A stretch of DNA of 64,000 bases, taken from contig NC_037311.1 of NCBI RefSeq assembly GCF_000143535.2, positions 1,488,001-1,552,000 of the forward strand, written 5' to 3'. A program made the position numbers and the translations under genes. The notes under the pieces were generated by a model. It was not told the DNA's origin. It saw only the letters and a program-made list of their open reading frames with translations, and made no database searches. Below, piece by piece: positions 1 to 11,782 of this stretch. The first letter of the stretch is position 1, and every line of letters begins with the position of its first letter. This stretch comes from Botrytis cinerea B05.10 (Eukaryota; Ascomycota; Leotiomycetes; Helotiales; Sclerotiniaceae).

Positions 1-180
1 TTAGCTAGAAAAGAGGCAAGGAAAAAGTAAAAATAATAATATATTTCAAGTTTTTTTAGATTGTATGTTGCGTGGTTGTTGTTCATGCAAGATGATAAAA
101 GTAGACACCAAATCCAAATGTCAAATATGCCTGTGGTCTGGGGGGCAGGGAGGGGGGCTTGATAATGCTAATTGTGTGTG

Positions 181-265
181 TTGTGTGCATACTCATACTC
201 ATACTCGCACTCTTACTCATAGTACTTATCATCCTCATCCTCATCTCCATCCTCATACTCTATCT
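181..265. repeat. CT/CA/CAT-rich low-complexity tract
   Basis: Imperfect tandem ACTCAT/ACTCGC and CATCCT units run through this stretch. It is simple-sequence DNA that produces spurious open frames rich in His-Thr or Ile-Leu. Confidence 0.7.
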
Positions 266-2174
266 GCAGTACAGAGTAGACAGACATACTTTGCAAGGGG
301 GCTTCTTGGATATCTACCTACGCTCGCCTAGCTACCATTCGTTCCCTCCGCTTTCATCAAAGTTTTCTCTTTTCATACTCCGTACACGCATATCAGCCAA
401 TTGAGATATCGAGAATGTCCACGATATGGACAAGATGCATGATGATTATTATTAATCCTTTTGAATCAAAAGTCAAAGAATCCTCACTCGGGGGCGTGTA
501 GGCTGTGGGCTGTGGGCTTATACTTCGTACACACAGACGCTTGCGACACATCTATCCTACTACGATTTATGCTTTAGATTTTAGATTTTGGAATTTACAT
601 TTTGGAATTTTGAATTTAGAACGAACTGCGAGCATTCCATCCATTCAGCCATTCGACCATTCAGTCATCTAACCACCCAACCATCCAACTAACCACCAGC
701 CACCAAATCACCAAAAAACTCACAACAGGATATCACACACTTCCACACACATCCACACATCATCCCGCTCCACAGCATCTTACTCGATCCATCTCCCGTC
801 TCCCTCCTCCCTGGTTCGACGATTCATGGAGTGTGTGATATCAGTATTCGATCTACTCTTTATGACTGGTTGAAATCCATGAACTATTTATGAGATTTTG
901 CAAGCATACGGAGTAACGTTATATGGAATATAATAAATAATATTCGAGCACGTTTCTAGGATCTTTATTCATAAGTTGTGTCGGTACGTCGTATCCTCCC
1001 ATATCACCCAGGTTTTCCAGCTTCCTACAGGAAGCATCTTATTAGCCCCTTCTTCAGACTACCTCCTCACCACCTACTGGGTGCTCAAGACTATTCTCGA
1101 ATAAGCTTTGATTGGTGAATCTCAGATTTGGTGAATCTTCAGGCTGAGACCGCCGCTTTCTTGGACCACACCATTTTCTTTAGTACTAGAGCAGCTTGGG
1201 AGTAGTTCTCTATAAATCACCATGCATTCAATAGTTTATATCCCACACCGCTTGAAGATAAGGCTAAACAAGCTGAACGGTTTTTGTTTTGCCATATTCA
1301 TCTGTTTGACTGTTTCGTATTGATTCAAATTCGCATTTGCATAGATATGCTCTCCACGATTTAGATCTCTACCTACCTCATACCCAGGTATCTATACATG
1401 CAGAGCCAGTCTTGGTGTCTTGGGAGGTAGGATTATCATCACACTCCAGTTTCTAGAGTAGCACACACCAACTCCTACTTCCTTGAGGAATCCGCACATA
1501 CAACCTCATCGTCATAAATGATTAAATAACGCCGATCGCCGTTTTCTCTGCTCTTTGCTTCATCGAATCGCACAGCACTTTTCAGCGCACGTACATACAG
1601 CACGCACATAATCGTGCTGCATTGGTGCATATAATGCAAAACGGAACGAAACAAAACAGCAAGAGCAAGAGCAACAGGCTGACAGCAAATGCCTCTCGAG
1701 AGAAGTAAACGCCAATACCGATACGGTTTCTGTTCCTAAACTTTCGCTACGAGAATTGTTTCTCTTTTTTGAATGGAACCTCTATAATAATGCGACTCCC
1801 GTATCCAAGAAACCCATCATGAGACGTTCCAATGATTCCTATCAGAGTCTCATACAGCCCCAAGTCCGTGGACCTTGAGCATTTCCTTTGCATTTAATCT
1901 GTGCACCCCTATCGTTCAGATATCGCAATATGTACGTTTTGATGCTTGAGCCAACCTCAAAATCACACTGACAGCTTTCCTTCCAACGCTTACGAAAAGA
2001 AAAGAAGGAAAAGGTTAAGGTTCTGACCGTATGGAGCCACGGGACCCTACGTAGATACTATACTTCGTGGCACTAGATTAACTTTGTTACAAGGCTAACT
2101 CTAGTAGTGCTTGAACCCCTGGATCATAGCATAGACCTGGCGGGCTAAGCTTTATCCATCATAATGCATCCAGT

Positions 2175-2245
2175 TCACTCTCCTCCATCTTCCTCCCTCT
2201 CCCTCTCACTCACACTCTCACTCACACTCACACCCACGCTCACAG
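2175..2245. repeat. CT- and CTCACA-type low-complexity tract
   Basis: A CTCC/CTCT-rich run passes into imperfect CTCACA repeats. It is pyrimidine-rich on the + strand and has no coding character. Confidence 0.7.
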
Positions 2246-5200
2246 CCTCACTGACTATCAAATACGAACTCACGACTCGCGAGTCACGGGATTCAGGAGA
2301 ACAGACTGGACAGACTTGATGGTTTGTCATGAGATGATGAGAAATCGCTCCAAATTGTCTGTGTACTAATGGATGATGTCTATGGATATCTATTCTCCAC
2401 AGTCGGTAGTAAATGGTGATCGTCTTTTATAATTGCGATAATCGATTTGCTCTTCACTAGTACCTGACTAGACACCTTTTGAGAGTTCGGCATTCCATAC
2501 TAAAGGCGATAGAGTCAATCTTCTCAATGCTACACAAACCGACTTTTCACACTCTACCCACGAGCACTCACTTCGCACCACAGCACGAGTCCACCGTGTT
2601 GTGTCCACGTTGGAAGCGTGGAGCATCCACTTTGAAAATACATTCCGATATTATATCGCTACTCTATGCATTTGCGACTTATCGCCTTGGCTTCGGCAAT
2701 ATACTGTACGCAGGGCCTGCATCAATACACTCACCAATCACATTATGGAGCGTCGGGACGTGAAAGCAGAGGTTAAACCTAACATAATCCATGCAAGATG
2801 ACGGGCGAGTGCTTGATTGCTTGACTTTGAACCTGAGCCTGAATTTGTTTCTCATTGGATATCAGTACCTGTGGATTTCATGGATACAACGTTTGAATTT
2901 CCTGAATTATTTTTTTCGCATGCGGTATTACATGTTTTATCACCACTGTCAGCCCACCTTGATGGAGAGGCACAAATTTACGAACAACAGGCTGAAAATC
3001 GGGGGATTTATGTAACTATACATAGATCTCGCTTCTGAGACTTTCCAACAGTTTGAGAAAAATATAAGAGACATTGACGTTAATAGCCCCGGTCTGACGT
3101 CAACGTTTCTGGGAATACACATGGGGTATTTTTGGAGCCAACGCTCATCACAATTCAACAGAGACATGGTTAGTTCGTTTGTCACTGGCCGTTGTCATCA
3201 TGTCCGTAGACTCCAATTTTTTCTTATCAGTGTTATGAATATCTTGCGAGGGGAACAGTTTGTTCTTTTCTGATCGTCGTATCTCCATGTATATCACTGC
3301 CTCCATGTCTTTCCTTACCAACACGAGCCTCGAGCTTGCCGTCCAACGTAACATAATATAACATCTAATTTCACATGTCGATCTTTCTATCTTCAACGTC
3401 ACCAACCCAGCATCTCAAATTCTTTTCCCTTCCTTCGGACTTCTCACCATGTATCCTTACCCCATACCACCGAGCTGAGCCGAACATACAAATCCTCTTA
3501 CAAAAATTACCCCTCCACACTCATTATGTTATACAGTTTCACTAGCTAGGACAAGATACTAAAATAAGATCTGAATCGCATCAGCAGCGTCATTATCATT
3601 ATGCTTATCGTGTGTAAGCACACCTCGCTTATACCGCCACCATCTCTCAGCTATAAGCGGAGTTTAAGAAAGACTCCAGAGTAAGATGGCAAAATGATCT
3701 CCGTGAATGCAAACCATAAGCAGCCATTTCTCAAGCATGATTTTACATACATATACCCGAACCACGGTACTGGGATGATGGACTTAGATCTTGATGTAAG
3801 ATGTGCTTACTTGGATGCGGCACTGCGAAGGAGCTTGTTGATAGCTTAAGTATGATTTCGTAGGTTATACTTTTTGGGGACATATGTCTTTTGTAGAGGA
3901 CACCGTGTCGAATATGTCTCCATAGAGCTTGCTATGTATATACGGTTTACGAGGGATGTTTAACGTTTCATTCAGCGTAGAACGATACATGTTATTACTG
4001 AACCTCGAATCCCAAATCACAAACCCCAAACCCCAACTCTTCTCCGTCCCGCTTTCACATCCCTCATACCAAATATCTATAAATAATCAAATCAGCCGCT
4101 CAACCACCGCACGTCATAATAACAACAACCAACATCGCGCAAAGCGCTCTGTCCTCGACCGCTCCATCCTCTACATTGCAAGTTCCAATTCACTTTAATC
4201 TAGCAAGCTCCCCCATTGCGTCAAGTTATTTCCCTCCAAGCATCCACCTGTAGACCCTCCCCCCTCCCACATTCGCCTTCAAATATTCCCAATCCAGATC
4301 CCAAAATAATCCATCTCCACAACAATGACAAGCTCTCCATCCACCGCCCATCCTCAAGTCTATTCCACAACTCCCAAAGATCCATCTATCCACATGAAAA
4401 TCCCCTCTAGCACGCGAGGATTTCCCAGACCCCACACAGGGGAGTTGCAATATTTGATCATGATGTGTCATGTTTATGGATGAATGGTGCTTGAACATTT
4501 GGTTTTCATTAGAGATGGATTGGATGTGGGTTATTCGATTCACCTCAACCCGTCAAATCATCAACTCAACTCAACATGATATCAAAATATTCAAACACAT
4601 CCAAACACATCCAAATACATCTCGCCCCCTTCACATCCAAAATATCACTGATCACTGATCACTCATCACCAACGACCAACGACCCCCGTGTTGCATACAA
4701 ATCATATATAACACCCACTGAGCAGCAAAATCTTCACCTAGACAATACACACCTCCTCGATGGCCCCCATCCATAATCCAACACCGTCCATATATCAAGC
4801 AAGAATACACAGCAGACACCCACGAAAGCACATTCAATATATACCCACCATATCATACATATATAATAGAGATAACAGCCTACAGCTAGCTTGCAACTTA
4901 CCCACAACGCATACTAACCTCCAAGTCAAGTCAAGTCAACTGACTTCCTTGAATCTCCTGTTTTCCCCTCACTGTGTTCCCACACTCATCTATCATCTTC
5001 ATTGACCATCAAGAAATTCAAAATCACAAGCTATAAATATAAACAAGTACACCCATACACAAGTAAATGGTTCATGAAATTTTCGTCTGTCTATTATGCT
5101 ATCGTTCACTTCATTTTCCCATTCACCGCACCCACACGCCGATGTCTTAACTCATTGAATGACAACCAACAACCATTGCCCTACAACATACAAGAAACGA

Positions 5201-5558
5201 ATATTAAGAAGGGAGTACTAAGTTTTAAAATAGGGTTGTTGAAATCTGAATTGCTCTTTTTCTAGGTCCGCCCAAGCCACCCATCCTGTCATTTGCTCGG
5301 CAATGGCATTCGTTACTTATGTGTATTTCTTTCCATAACATAGATAAAAAAAGGTTGTAGAAGCGACGCCACGTCTCACTATGTGTCGTGCCACCCAAAA
5401 AAAACCATTATACAAGGAGAAACTTTTAATTCTCAAAGAAGTTTGTGCACTCGCTTCAAAAGAGGCTGCGAGTTGACTATCCATTATCATTTATCGCATA
5501 ATCGGATCGACTATCGCGGTCGTACCGATTGTGTAGAGTCGTATCCCGAAGTGCAGAT

Positions 5559-6780
5559 TTATGCCTTGCGGGAGCGGGTCGCTGGACGAGCTGGGCTTAC
5601 ACCTGTTGCACGAGCATTTGCAGGGCCTGCATTGATCTTTCCGTGTGTAAGTGTGGCGACATCCGGAACTTTGGCATCGACCAAGGATCGAGCAGCCTTG
5701 CGACCTGTGGGGCGCTTTCCGTCCTTCTTGTAGGTTGCGAAGTAGAAGGAGATGAAGAGCAAAAGGTAAGAGCTGAGAATACCCATACCAGCGAAAGCCG
5801 CAAATTCTTCACCAGCGCAGTGGCCTGCACTTGGCATGTTGGGGAAGTAAGTTGATGTGAAGTAGGTGTAGGATGCAAAGTAAACGAAGCCTGTGAAGTG
5901 AAGAGTCTGTTAGCAAGCTGAAAATTGTAATTTGTGGCTGATTGGGGATTTGTGCAGCCTTACCAAGATCAATGACAAACTGAATAATTTGGAGTCTGGT
6001 GATCCATTCCTTCCACCAAATGCGGATTCCACGCGCGCTTTGGAAATAGTACCAGTACATAACAACGTGAACCATGAGGTTGAGAGTAATTGGGACCCAC
6101 GACACCGAAGTCAATCCAATGAGTTGAGTGTAACACAAGAGGGCAGTGGCACCGTGGTGATAGCAATGAAGGAAAGCTTTGCACAAAACATTAGCATTTA
6201 CACCAGGTATAGATCGCAGAGCCGCGGGTACTTACTCAATGGCTTTTTCTTCAAGACGAGGAAAACGGTATCAATCAATTCGAGGTATTTTGTGAGGTAA
6301 TTGAGCTACTCCATGTTAGCCGCACATTCACATCAATTCGATCTCGTCCTCAGCAGAACTTACATAGTAGAGAATAACCAAGGGAGAAGTCCAACCACCT
6401 CTGACATCGCAGATGGCGTAGAAAAGACCATGGTTGTAGACTGTGGGTACCAATTGCTCAACAAAGAGTGCCAAAAGGATGGCGCTGATAGCCGTGAGGT
6501 AAAAGTTGTGAATCATGAAAGGACCATTGAGTTTGAAGGCTGGTCGATTTCGCATTAACTCCCTTCCACCGAATATTATTACATAGTATGCCAGAATTGT
6601 GAAGCCACTCTCCTTCAATGTCGACATAGGTGTAACTCGTGGTTGGAAATCGAAGTCTTGGGGATGGTAACCTTTCACCGCGGTGAATACCTTATCGAAG
6701 ATGGGCCATAATTCCACGCCGAATGGCTTGTCAATTGTTGGGAAGGGAAATGCCTTCATATCTAATCCACTTGACGACAT
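5559..6780 (-). CDS. ELO-family very-long-chain fatty acid elongase
   Basis: Four exons read on the minus strand: 6780-6364, 6305-6236, 6176-5964 and 5890-5559. All introns are GT..AG and the joined frame gives 343 residues, normal for fungal ELO proteins. The histidine box HCYHH (residues about 166-170) is created partly by the exon 2-exon 3 junction, which supports that splice. Before it lies the family motif around [18 protein letters not shown], and after it the [12 protein letters not shown] segment. Several hydrophobic membrane spans and a basic, low-complexity C-terminus are present. ELO proteins are ER-membrane beta-ketoacyl-CoA synthases that condense malonyl-CoA with a long-chain acyl-CoA for sphingolipid and other VLCFA synthesis. 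Which yeast paralogue (Elo1/2/3) it matches cannot be settled by eye. Start is the first ATG of the open frame. Confidence 0.95.
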
Positions 6781-9025
6781 AGCGACAAAACTGCGATTGT
6801 GATGGACGGGATGTTGACTTTAATTGAATCTGCGACAGTGCGATGTAGATGTCGCGTGTTCTTTTCGAAGAAGTGGAAATTCGCTAGAGAAGTTATTTAC
6901 AGCGCGAAAATGCAACTTATAAACAATGATCTTGTATCAATTAGGACGACGACCACGAGGAATTGAGTATCTCTGGGCGAATTCAAGACATAAAAGTATT
7001 AGAAAACCCAATGAATGAATGAATGACGAATGAAGGGATTAGAAGTGAATAAATTAATATCCTTTAGGAGAAACCCCCGTCTAATGAGAAGAATAACGAT
7101 GCACCAGAATGTTGGAGAAACGGTCAAAAGGATCTTGAGAATCAATTCTAGAAAAGTCTTTTCTTAAAGAGAAATAGGAACTGTCTTAAGATTGAAGTAA
7201 AGGGAAGTGAAGGGAAAGAAAAAGTTTCCTTTTTGACGTGTTCCTGCCAAAACAGATGAAGAACTGTCAACTAGAACTAGTTCACTTTTTTTCTTAAAGG
7301 GGTCGGGAACGGGGAGACATTACCGAGATTGGATTTGGAAGAATTTCACATGCTACATGCTTTTTCCTACGTATCATTTCATCACCGACTTTTCCAAGCA
7401 TTTGGCTGTAACCAATGGTTCTTTTAGAATTGTCAAAAGCTACATAGGTGGGAATGCACCGTCAACTGTGACTGGCTGGTGAATGCCAATTCATGTTAAC
7501 AACAGCGTTTTCGCAATTTCATGTTTGGATTTCCGTCCGCGTATAAGAGCCGTTGAAACTTTGACAGTCGACCTCAGAATTCAGGGAACAAGGGTGGACA
7601 CTTGGTTGACTCCGTAGAAGCTTCCATCTGTCACATGGCATTCGCATGATTTAGCTATAGAAGAGACCGACAGTGGCATCTGGTGATATTAGTTGGCTGT
7701 CTAGAGGGTATACATATACATAGCGAGTAGCTAGATCAACAATCTGGCGACAGTTTAAAAATAGTGTCATAACACGAATGCAATCACCTAGGTTACCCTG
7801 TGTTCAGAAGTACCAAAGAAAACAGATCTCATAGATTCTCTATTGTCTACTTAGCTGTAATCTCGTTACCATCACACATATGTGGCAGTTGATGCGGCTC
7901 AAGTAAACTTTAGTGTCCCAAACCCTTCCTCTCGCGAGTTACCGAGCTCCTAGAAACCCCGATAGGAGTTGGGTTAATAGCATACAACATTAGAAATTGA
8001 AATTAGCAGAAAGCCATCACGAGCGCCCTGGTAATCTCTGTTACCTGGGAAGGACGTGGGTTGAGAAAATTCGTAGAAGCTGCTTCAGATGGCGTAAGAG
8101 CTCGAGAACCATCGATTGCGAGTCACTACCTTCCTACCACACACTTCAATCATTCACCGATGTAGACCCCATGCTAATCGGTCAAGTCGCCTTGCTTTCC
8201 GTCGTGTGGAGATGCTCGGAGTGCTATGGAGCTTGAGCTTGTAAACAACATTCGCACCCTTGGCACCGAAAAGCCCGTACAGAATGTGTCGCTTTGCTGT
8301 GTGTTGATGGTGGCCTCGGCCCATCATAAACTTCATCTACTATTCATCACAATAGCCGGTTAAAGACATCAACATTTTGTCAATGGAGGAGACTAAGTAG
8401 TGTGGATTGAAAGATCACGTATTTCTATTGTCCGAGATGGGAGATCCGGGATATTCGGGGAATAGTCTCGATACTTCAGAGTGTGTTCCAAAAATGCCAT
8501 TGAAATAAACACCCGATGCTGGTTCGATGAAGGAAAAGAGCCGTGCTGTGTCATGACAAAAATGAAGACGATGACCTTGATGCTGGCAATCTAGCCATAC
8601 ACTCCATGGTATTGATGCCTTGTTAATCTGTCAAGTTGGATAACTATGAGTTAGTCGAATCTGTCACCTGTGCCGCGGATTCCCGAGAAGTGCTATTCAG
8701 TCATATGTCAAGCCCTGACGATTCTTATGAATTCGAATTGATCACTTTGAAGATCAAACACCACGTAATATGACATATAAGAAAGAGCAAAAATATACCT
8801 TAGACATGTAGGTAAGCAGAGGTGGGATACTCGAAAGACGGAATGACCTGACATCAACATTATTCAAGGCCTCGGGTGCTGAGCATATGACTAAGCAATA
8901 TTCATAACCAATCACAGCACATGGATTGACTTGGTCTGGAAATTGTCGAAACTGTGCAATTTTGACTTCAAACCCGTCGAAAGTCCACGAAATACCGAAT
9001 AACCTCACCACAACAGCTTTTCCTA
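6781..9025. other. Intergenic region between divergent ELO and COX6 genes
   Basis: A shared upstream region for the minus-strand elongase and plus-strand COX6. I see no gene. Short open frames near 7997-8336 and 8754-9035 lack motifs. A CCAAT box lies near the COX6 end. Confidence 0.6.
8908..8912 (+). promoter_or_regulatory. CCAAT box upstream of COX6
   Basis: CCAAT in the context ATAACCAATCACAG, 114 bases before the COX6 start codon. The HAP/CBC (NF-Y-like) complex binds CCAAT and controls many respiratory genes in fungi, so position and target fit. Functional role is inferred. Confidence 0.45.
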
Positions 9026-9821
9026 ATGTCGTCAACTAGAATTCTGCGTATTGCTACGCGCGCGCAGCCATCGGCCATTTTCAGATCCAATGGACTCCGA
9101 AGCTTCACTCCTCGTGCTGCCCCAACAATGAGCGCAACCTCTGCCAACTGTTTCAGCACCACAAGCCGTAGTTTGTCTGCCGATAAGGACGGGCAAGAAG
9201 CCGGTCACCACGAGGAGAGTTTCGAGGAATTTACAGCTAGGTATGTCGGTCTTCAATTGGAGGTGCATATTGCTCGTATTTGAGCATGTTTCTGCACAAC
9301 CGAAACGAGCCGAAGGGAGATCAACATGAAGTTCCAAAATTGGCTAATGACTGGATAGATATGAGAAGGAATTCGAGCAAGTTCAAGACGTTTTCGAGCT
9401 CCAGGTATGTGCAGTCCTCATCACTTTATTTCTTCCTCACGTTCTCTACACGTATACCTACAGAGTGCTAATTATCGTATGATCTTTCTTGTATAGCGAA
9501 ACCTCAACAACGCTTTTGCCTACGATCTCGTGCCTTCCCCATCCGTCGTCGTTGCCGCATTGAAAGCCGCAAGAAGAGTTAACGATTACCCTACAGCCGT
9601 ACGAATCTTCGAGGGTATGTACTGTTTATTTTGTACTTCGCAAGTGGGGTGGATGCTAGGCATAGTTGAGGAGGGGTATAGGGCTGACATCATCATACAT
9701 AGGTATCAAGGCAAAGGTCGAGAACCGTGGCCAATACGACCAATATTTGGAGGAACTTAAGCCTCTCCGTGAGGAGTTGGGTGTCAGCTTGAAGGAGGAC
9801 CTCTACCCAGAGTCTAAATAG
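9026..9821 (+). CDS. COX6: Cytochrome c oxidase subunit Va / Cox6, mitochondrial
   Basis: Four exons, 9026-9240, 9359-9404, 9497-9614 and 9703-9821, all with GTATGT donors, join in frame to 165 residues. The N-terminus is rich in Arg, Ser and Thr with few acidic residues (RILRIATRAQ), as expected for a mitochondrial presequence. The mature part shows the family signature: EEFTARYEKEFEQVQDVFEL, RNLNNAFAYDLVPSP, AALKAARRVNDYPTAVRIFE and a LKEDLYPES-like tail. The protein is a nuclear-encoded structural subunit of respiratory complex IV in the inner membrane. The tiny 46-nt second exon is needed for the ARYEKEFEQVQ segment. A CCAAT box lies upstream. Intact, with no anomaly. Confidence 0.97.
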
Positions 9822-11782
9822 ATGATGATAATGGTGAAGGACGGAAGAGCTTTTGTAGATGGAGGGAAAATGATGCTGAGGATAGATGGACGGAGTGCTT
9901 CATGACTCTGAATTGCGACTTTTCTTATCTGTACAGCTGTATTAAGAATCACAATCCACCACCCACCAGTTTGGAAAAGACCTGTCAATTGCCATCGTAT
10001 TCAGTGATAAGAAGGATTTTGATATTTGTTACTAATACCAGTCTACAATTCTATGGGGGAAAAACTATGGATTAGATGGTGGCTGAGGATGGGGGAGGGG
10101 ATTAGGGAGCTTTAATGTTAGGGCTGTTCAGAAAACATCAAGTCATACCATTGTGCAGAAACAGTTTCGGCTCAGGTCATAATTCTCAAGGTCAAGATAG
10201 CTCTAAACTTATGGAAGGCTAGACCATGAGTTTAAGACGGTCTTAAACTTCTTGAAATTTGAACTATGTACAGGCAACCTTATATGAAGCAGTTAGGCTT
10301 CAAAGATGTATCCTACAGATGTCCATAGGGGACCTGATTTAGGGTTGGTGTGGAGACATTGTTAGACAGGTCAAGCAAAACGATTTTAGAGACTCGATAC
10401 ATGAATATTCTTATAGATAAATGACTCATTTCATAGTTCTCATTTTCAAGCATGAGGATTCAACCTAGACGTGCTACTGTTGGTTAGTGGTTATATATCT
10501 AAGGTCAACCAGTTCATGCTTGCTAACTTGTTTGCGTTCAACACATATTTCGTGAGATTGTATTGACCTATGGGGCGTTGTCTCTGTATCTCTTCCTCTA
10601 CGCGCAATGTGTATATGATGCAAGAAATGCAATTAGATTCAGTTACAGTATTGCAAAATGCTTCAACAGGTTGTGCAGCTTGGCGATTTTCTGTTGATTA
10701 CCAGGAACTGTGTTTGGTTGTTCCACCAGTGGGTGTACGGACTAATGGAACTATTTGTATGAGAAGGATATGGATGACGTAGCACCTACGATTGTAGGTC
10801 CTAACTGTCAATACTGCATTCTGTCTAAAGAGCTAGCTATGTACAGGAAATAGTAGGCCTTATATAAGGGCTACCTAAAAGAGCTAGCCTCTTTCATATT
10901 CGTTAAGGACTATGATAGAGTAGCTATTGAATTAGAGTCATTCACTGCGCTTTTACAGGACACTACAAAAATGGACTGAGAAATACCTTGTAAGATATTG
11001 ATTCAAATATCTTAGGAATCATCACAATGATTTATTAGATTTGAACAGTGAAAAGACAGATTTTGATATCAAAGAACTGAAAATTAAATTATTAAAGATA
11101 TCGAAAGTTGAAAAGTGTCCCGTCAGATGATAAGGGGTGTTGGATTGATTATATTCCCATCTGGACCATTTAAACCAAGAGACGGTGGTGGTTGGTCGAG
11201 TGACAGCAAGTATTCACTCTGAATATTTGCCGGAAGGGTTTACTGCCATTCTTAATTGCTTGATCTTCAACTTCACAAACTTCAGAAATATTGTGTTTTG
11301 CGACAAGTCAAAATATCTAGCTGTTTTCCGTCTCAAGTATCTTTTGACGGTCTTGGAGGACCACGCATTCGCAAGGTATTTGATTTCTAGAATAGAAAAT
11401 CCTTTCGAGAAATTGGCTGTAAGTTCTTCATTTCAACTTTGTCTATCTCTGGAGGGCGGTCTTTTGCGACAGCATGTGTTGTTCCCACCTTCCTTTACCT
11501 TACAACCTTCCACTTCAAAGGTTTGCAAGAGCAAAAATTGCACTTTCCTGCCCGAAATCTCCAGAAAGACAACGGGCTACTGGAGAGAACATCATTGTCA
11601 AGCCAATACCTTGAATGACAACCAATTTCATTTGTGCGATATATGCAGAAGGAAGAAGTGCATCTCCTTCAAACTTCAAAGAGTATGGGCTCACCGCTAA
11701 CAAATTTCCTTTAGGAGGAACAACTTGTCCAAGGAATCCAAAAGAAAATCTACAAATAGGAGGTGAACGACCATTGGGCAGT
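9822..11782. other. Intergenic region; possible decayed element around 10.85-11.16 kb
   Basis: From 9822 this begins as the COX6 3' flank. Between about 10840 and 11160 the sequence is AT-rich with broken lysine-rich open stretches but no recognisable domain; it could be a transposon relic. An open frame at 11185-11700 (171 codons) precedes the SUMO protease gene. It has no motif I recognise and may be chance or 5' leader. Confidence 0.4.

Larger units (their letters stand above)
1..5558. other. Long gene-free region with strand-asymmetric composition
   Basis: I find no convincing coding sequence here. The open frames are short (under about 125 codons), low in complexity and lack recognisable motifs or plausible splice continuity. 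The + strand is strongly C/A- or C/T-rich and G-poor in long stretches (about 640-830, 2175-2245, 3300-3560, 4010-4990). In fungi this is typical of upstream regions and long 5' leaders rather than coding DNA. The 3' end of the elongase gene lies just to the right, so part of 5300-5558 is probably its 3' UTR. A long non-coding transcript or a promoter of a gene outside the window is possible; nothing in the sequence decides this. Confidence 0.6.

Noticed and set aside
180..265. Apparent CRISPR-like or minisatellite array
   Set aside because: The units are short imperfect simple repeats without regular spacers.
7997..8336. Opposite-strand short frames in the ELO-COX6 intergenic region
   Set aside because: Short, overlapping on both strands, and without motifs or splice continuity.
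11185..11700. 171-codon frame upstream of the SUMO protease
   Set aside because: No recognisable motif, and no convincing splice join to the protease frame. It may be leader or relic DNA.
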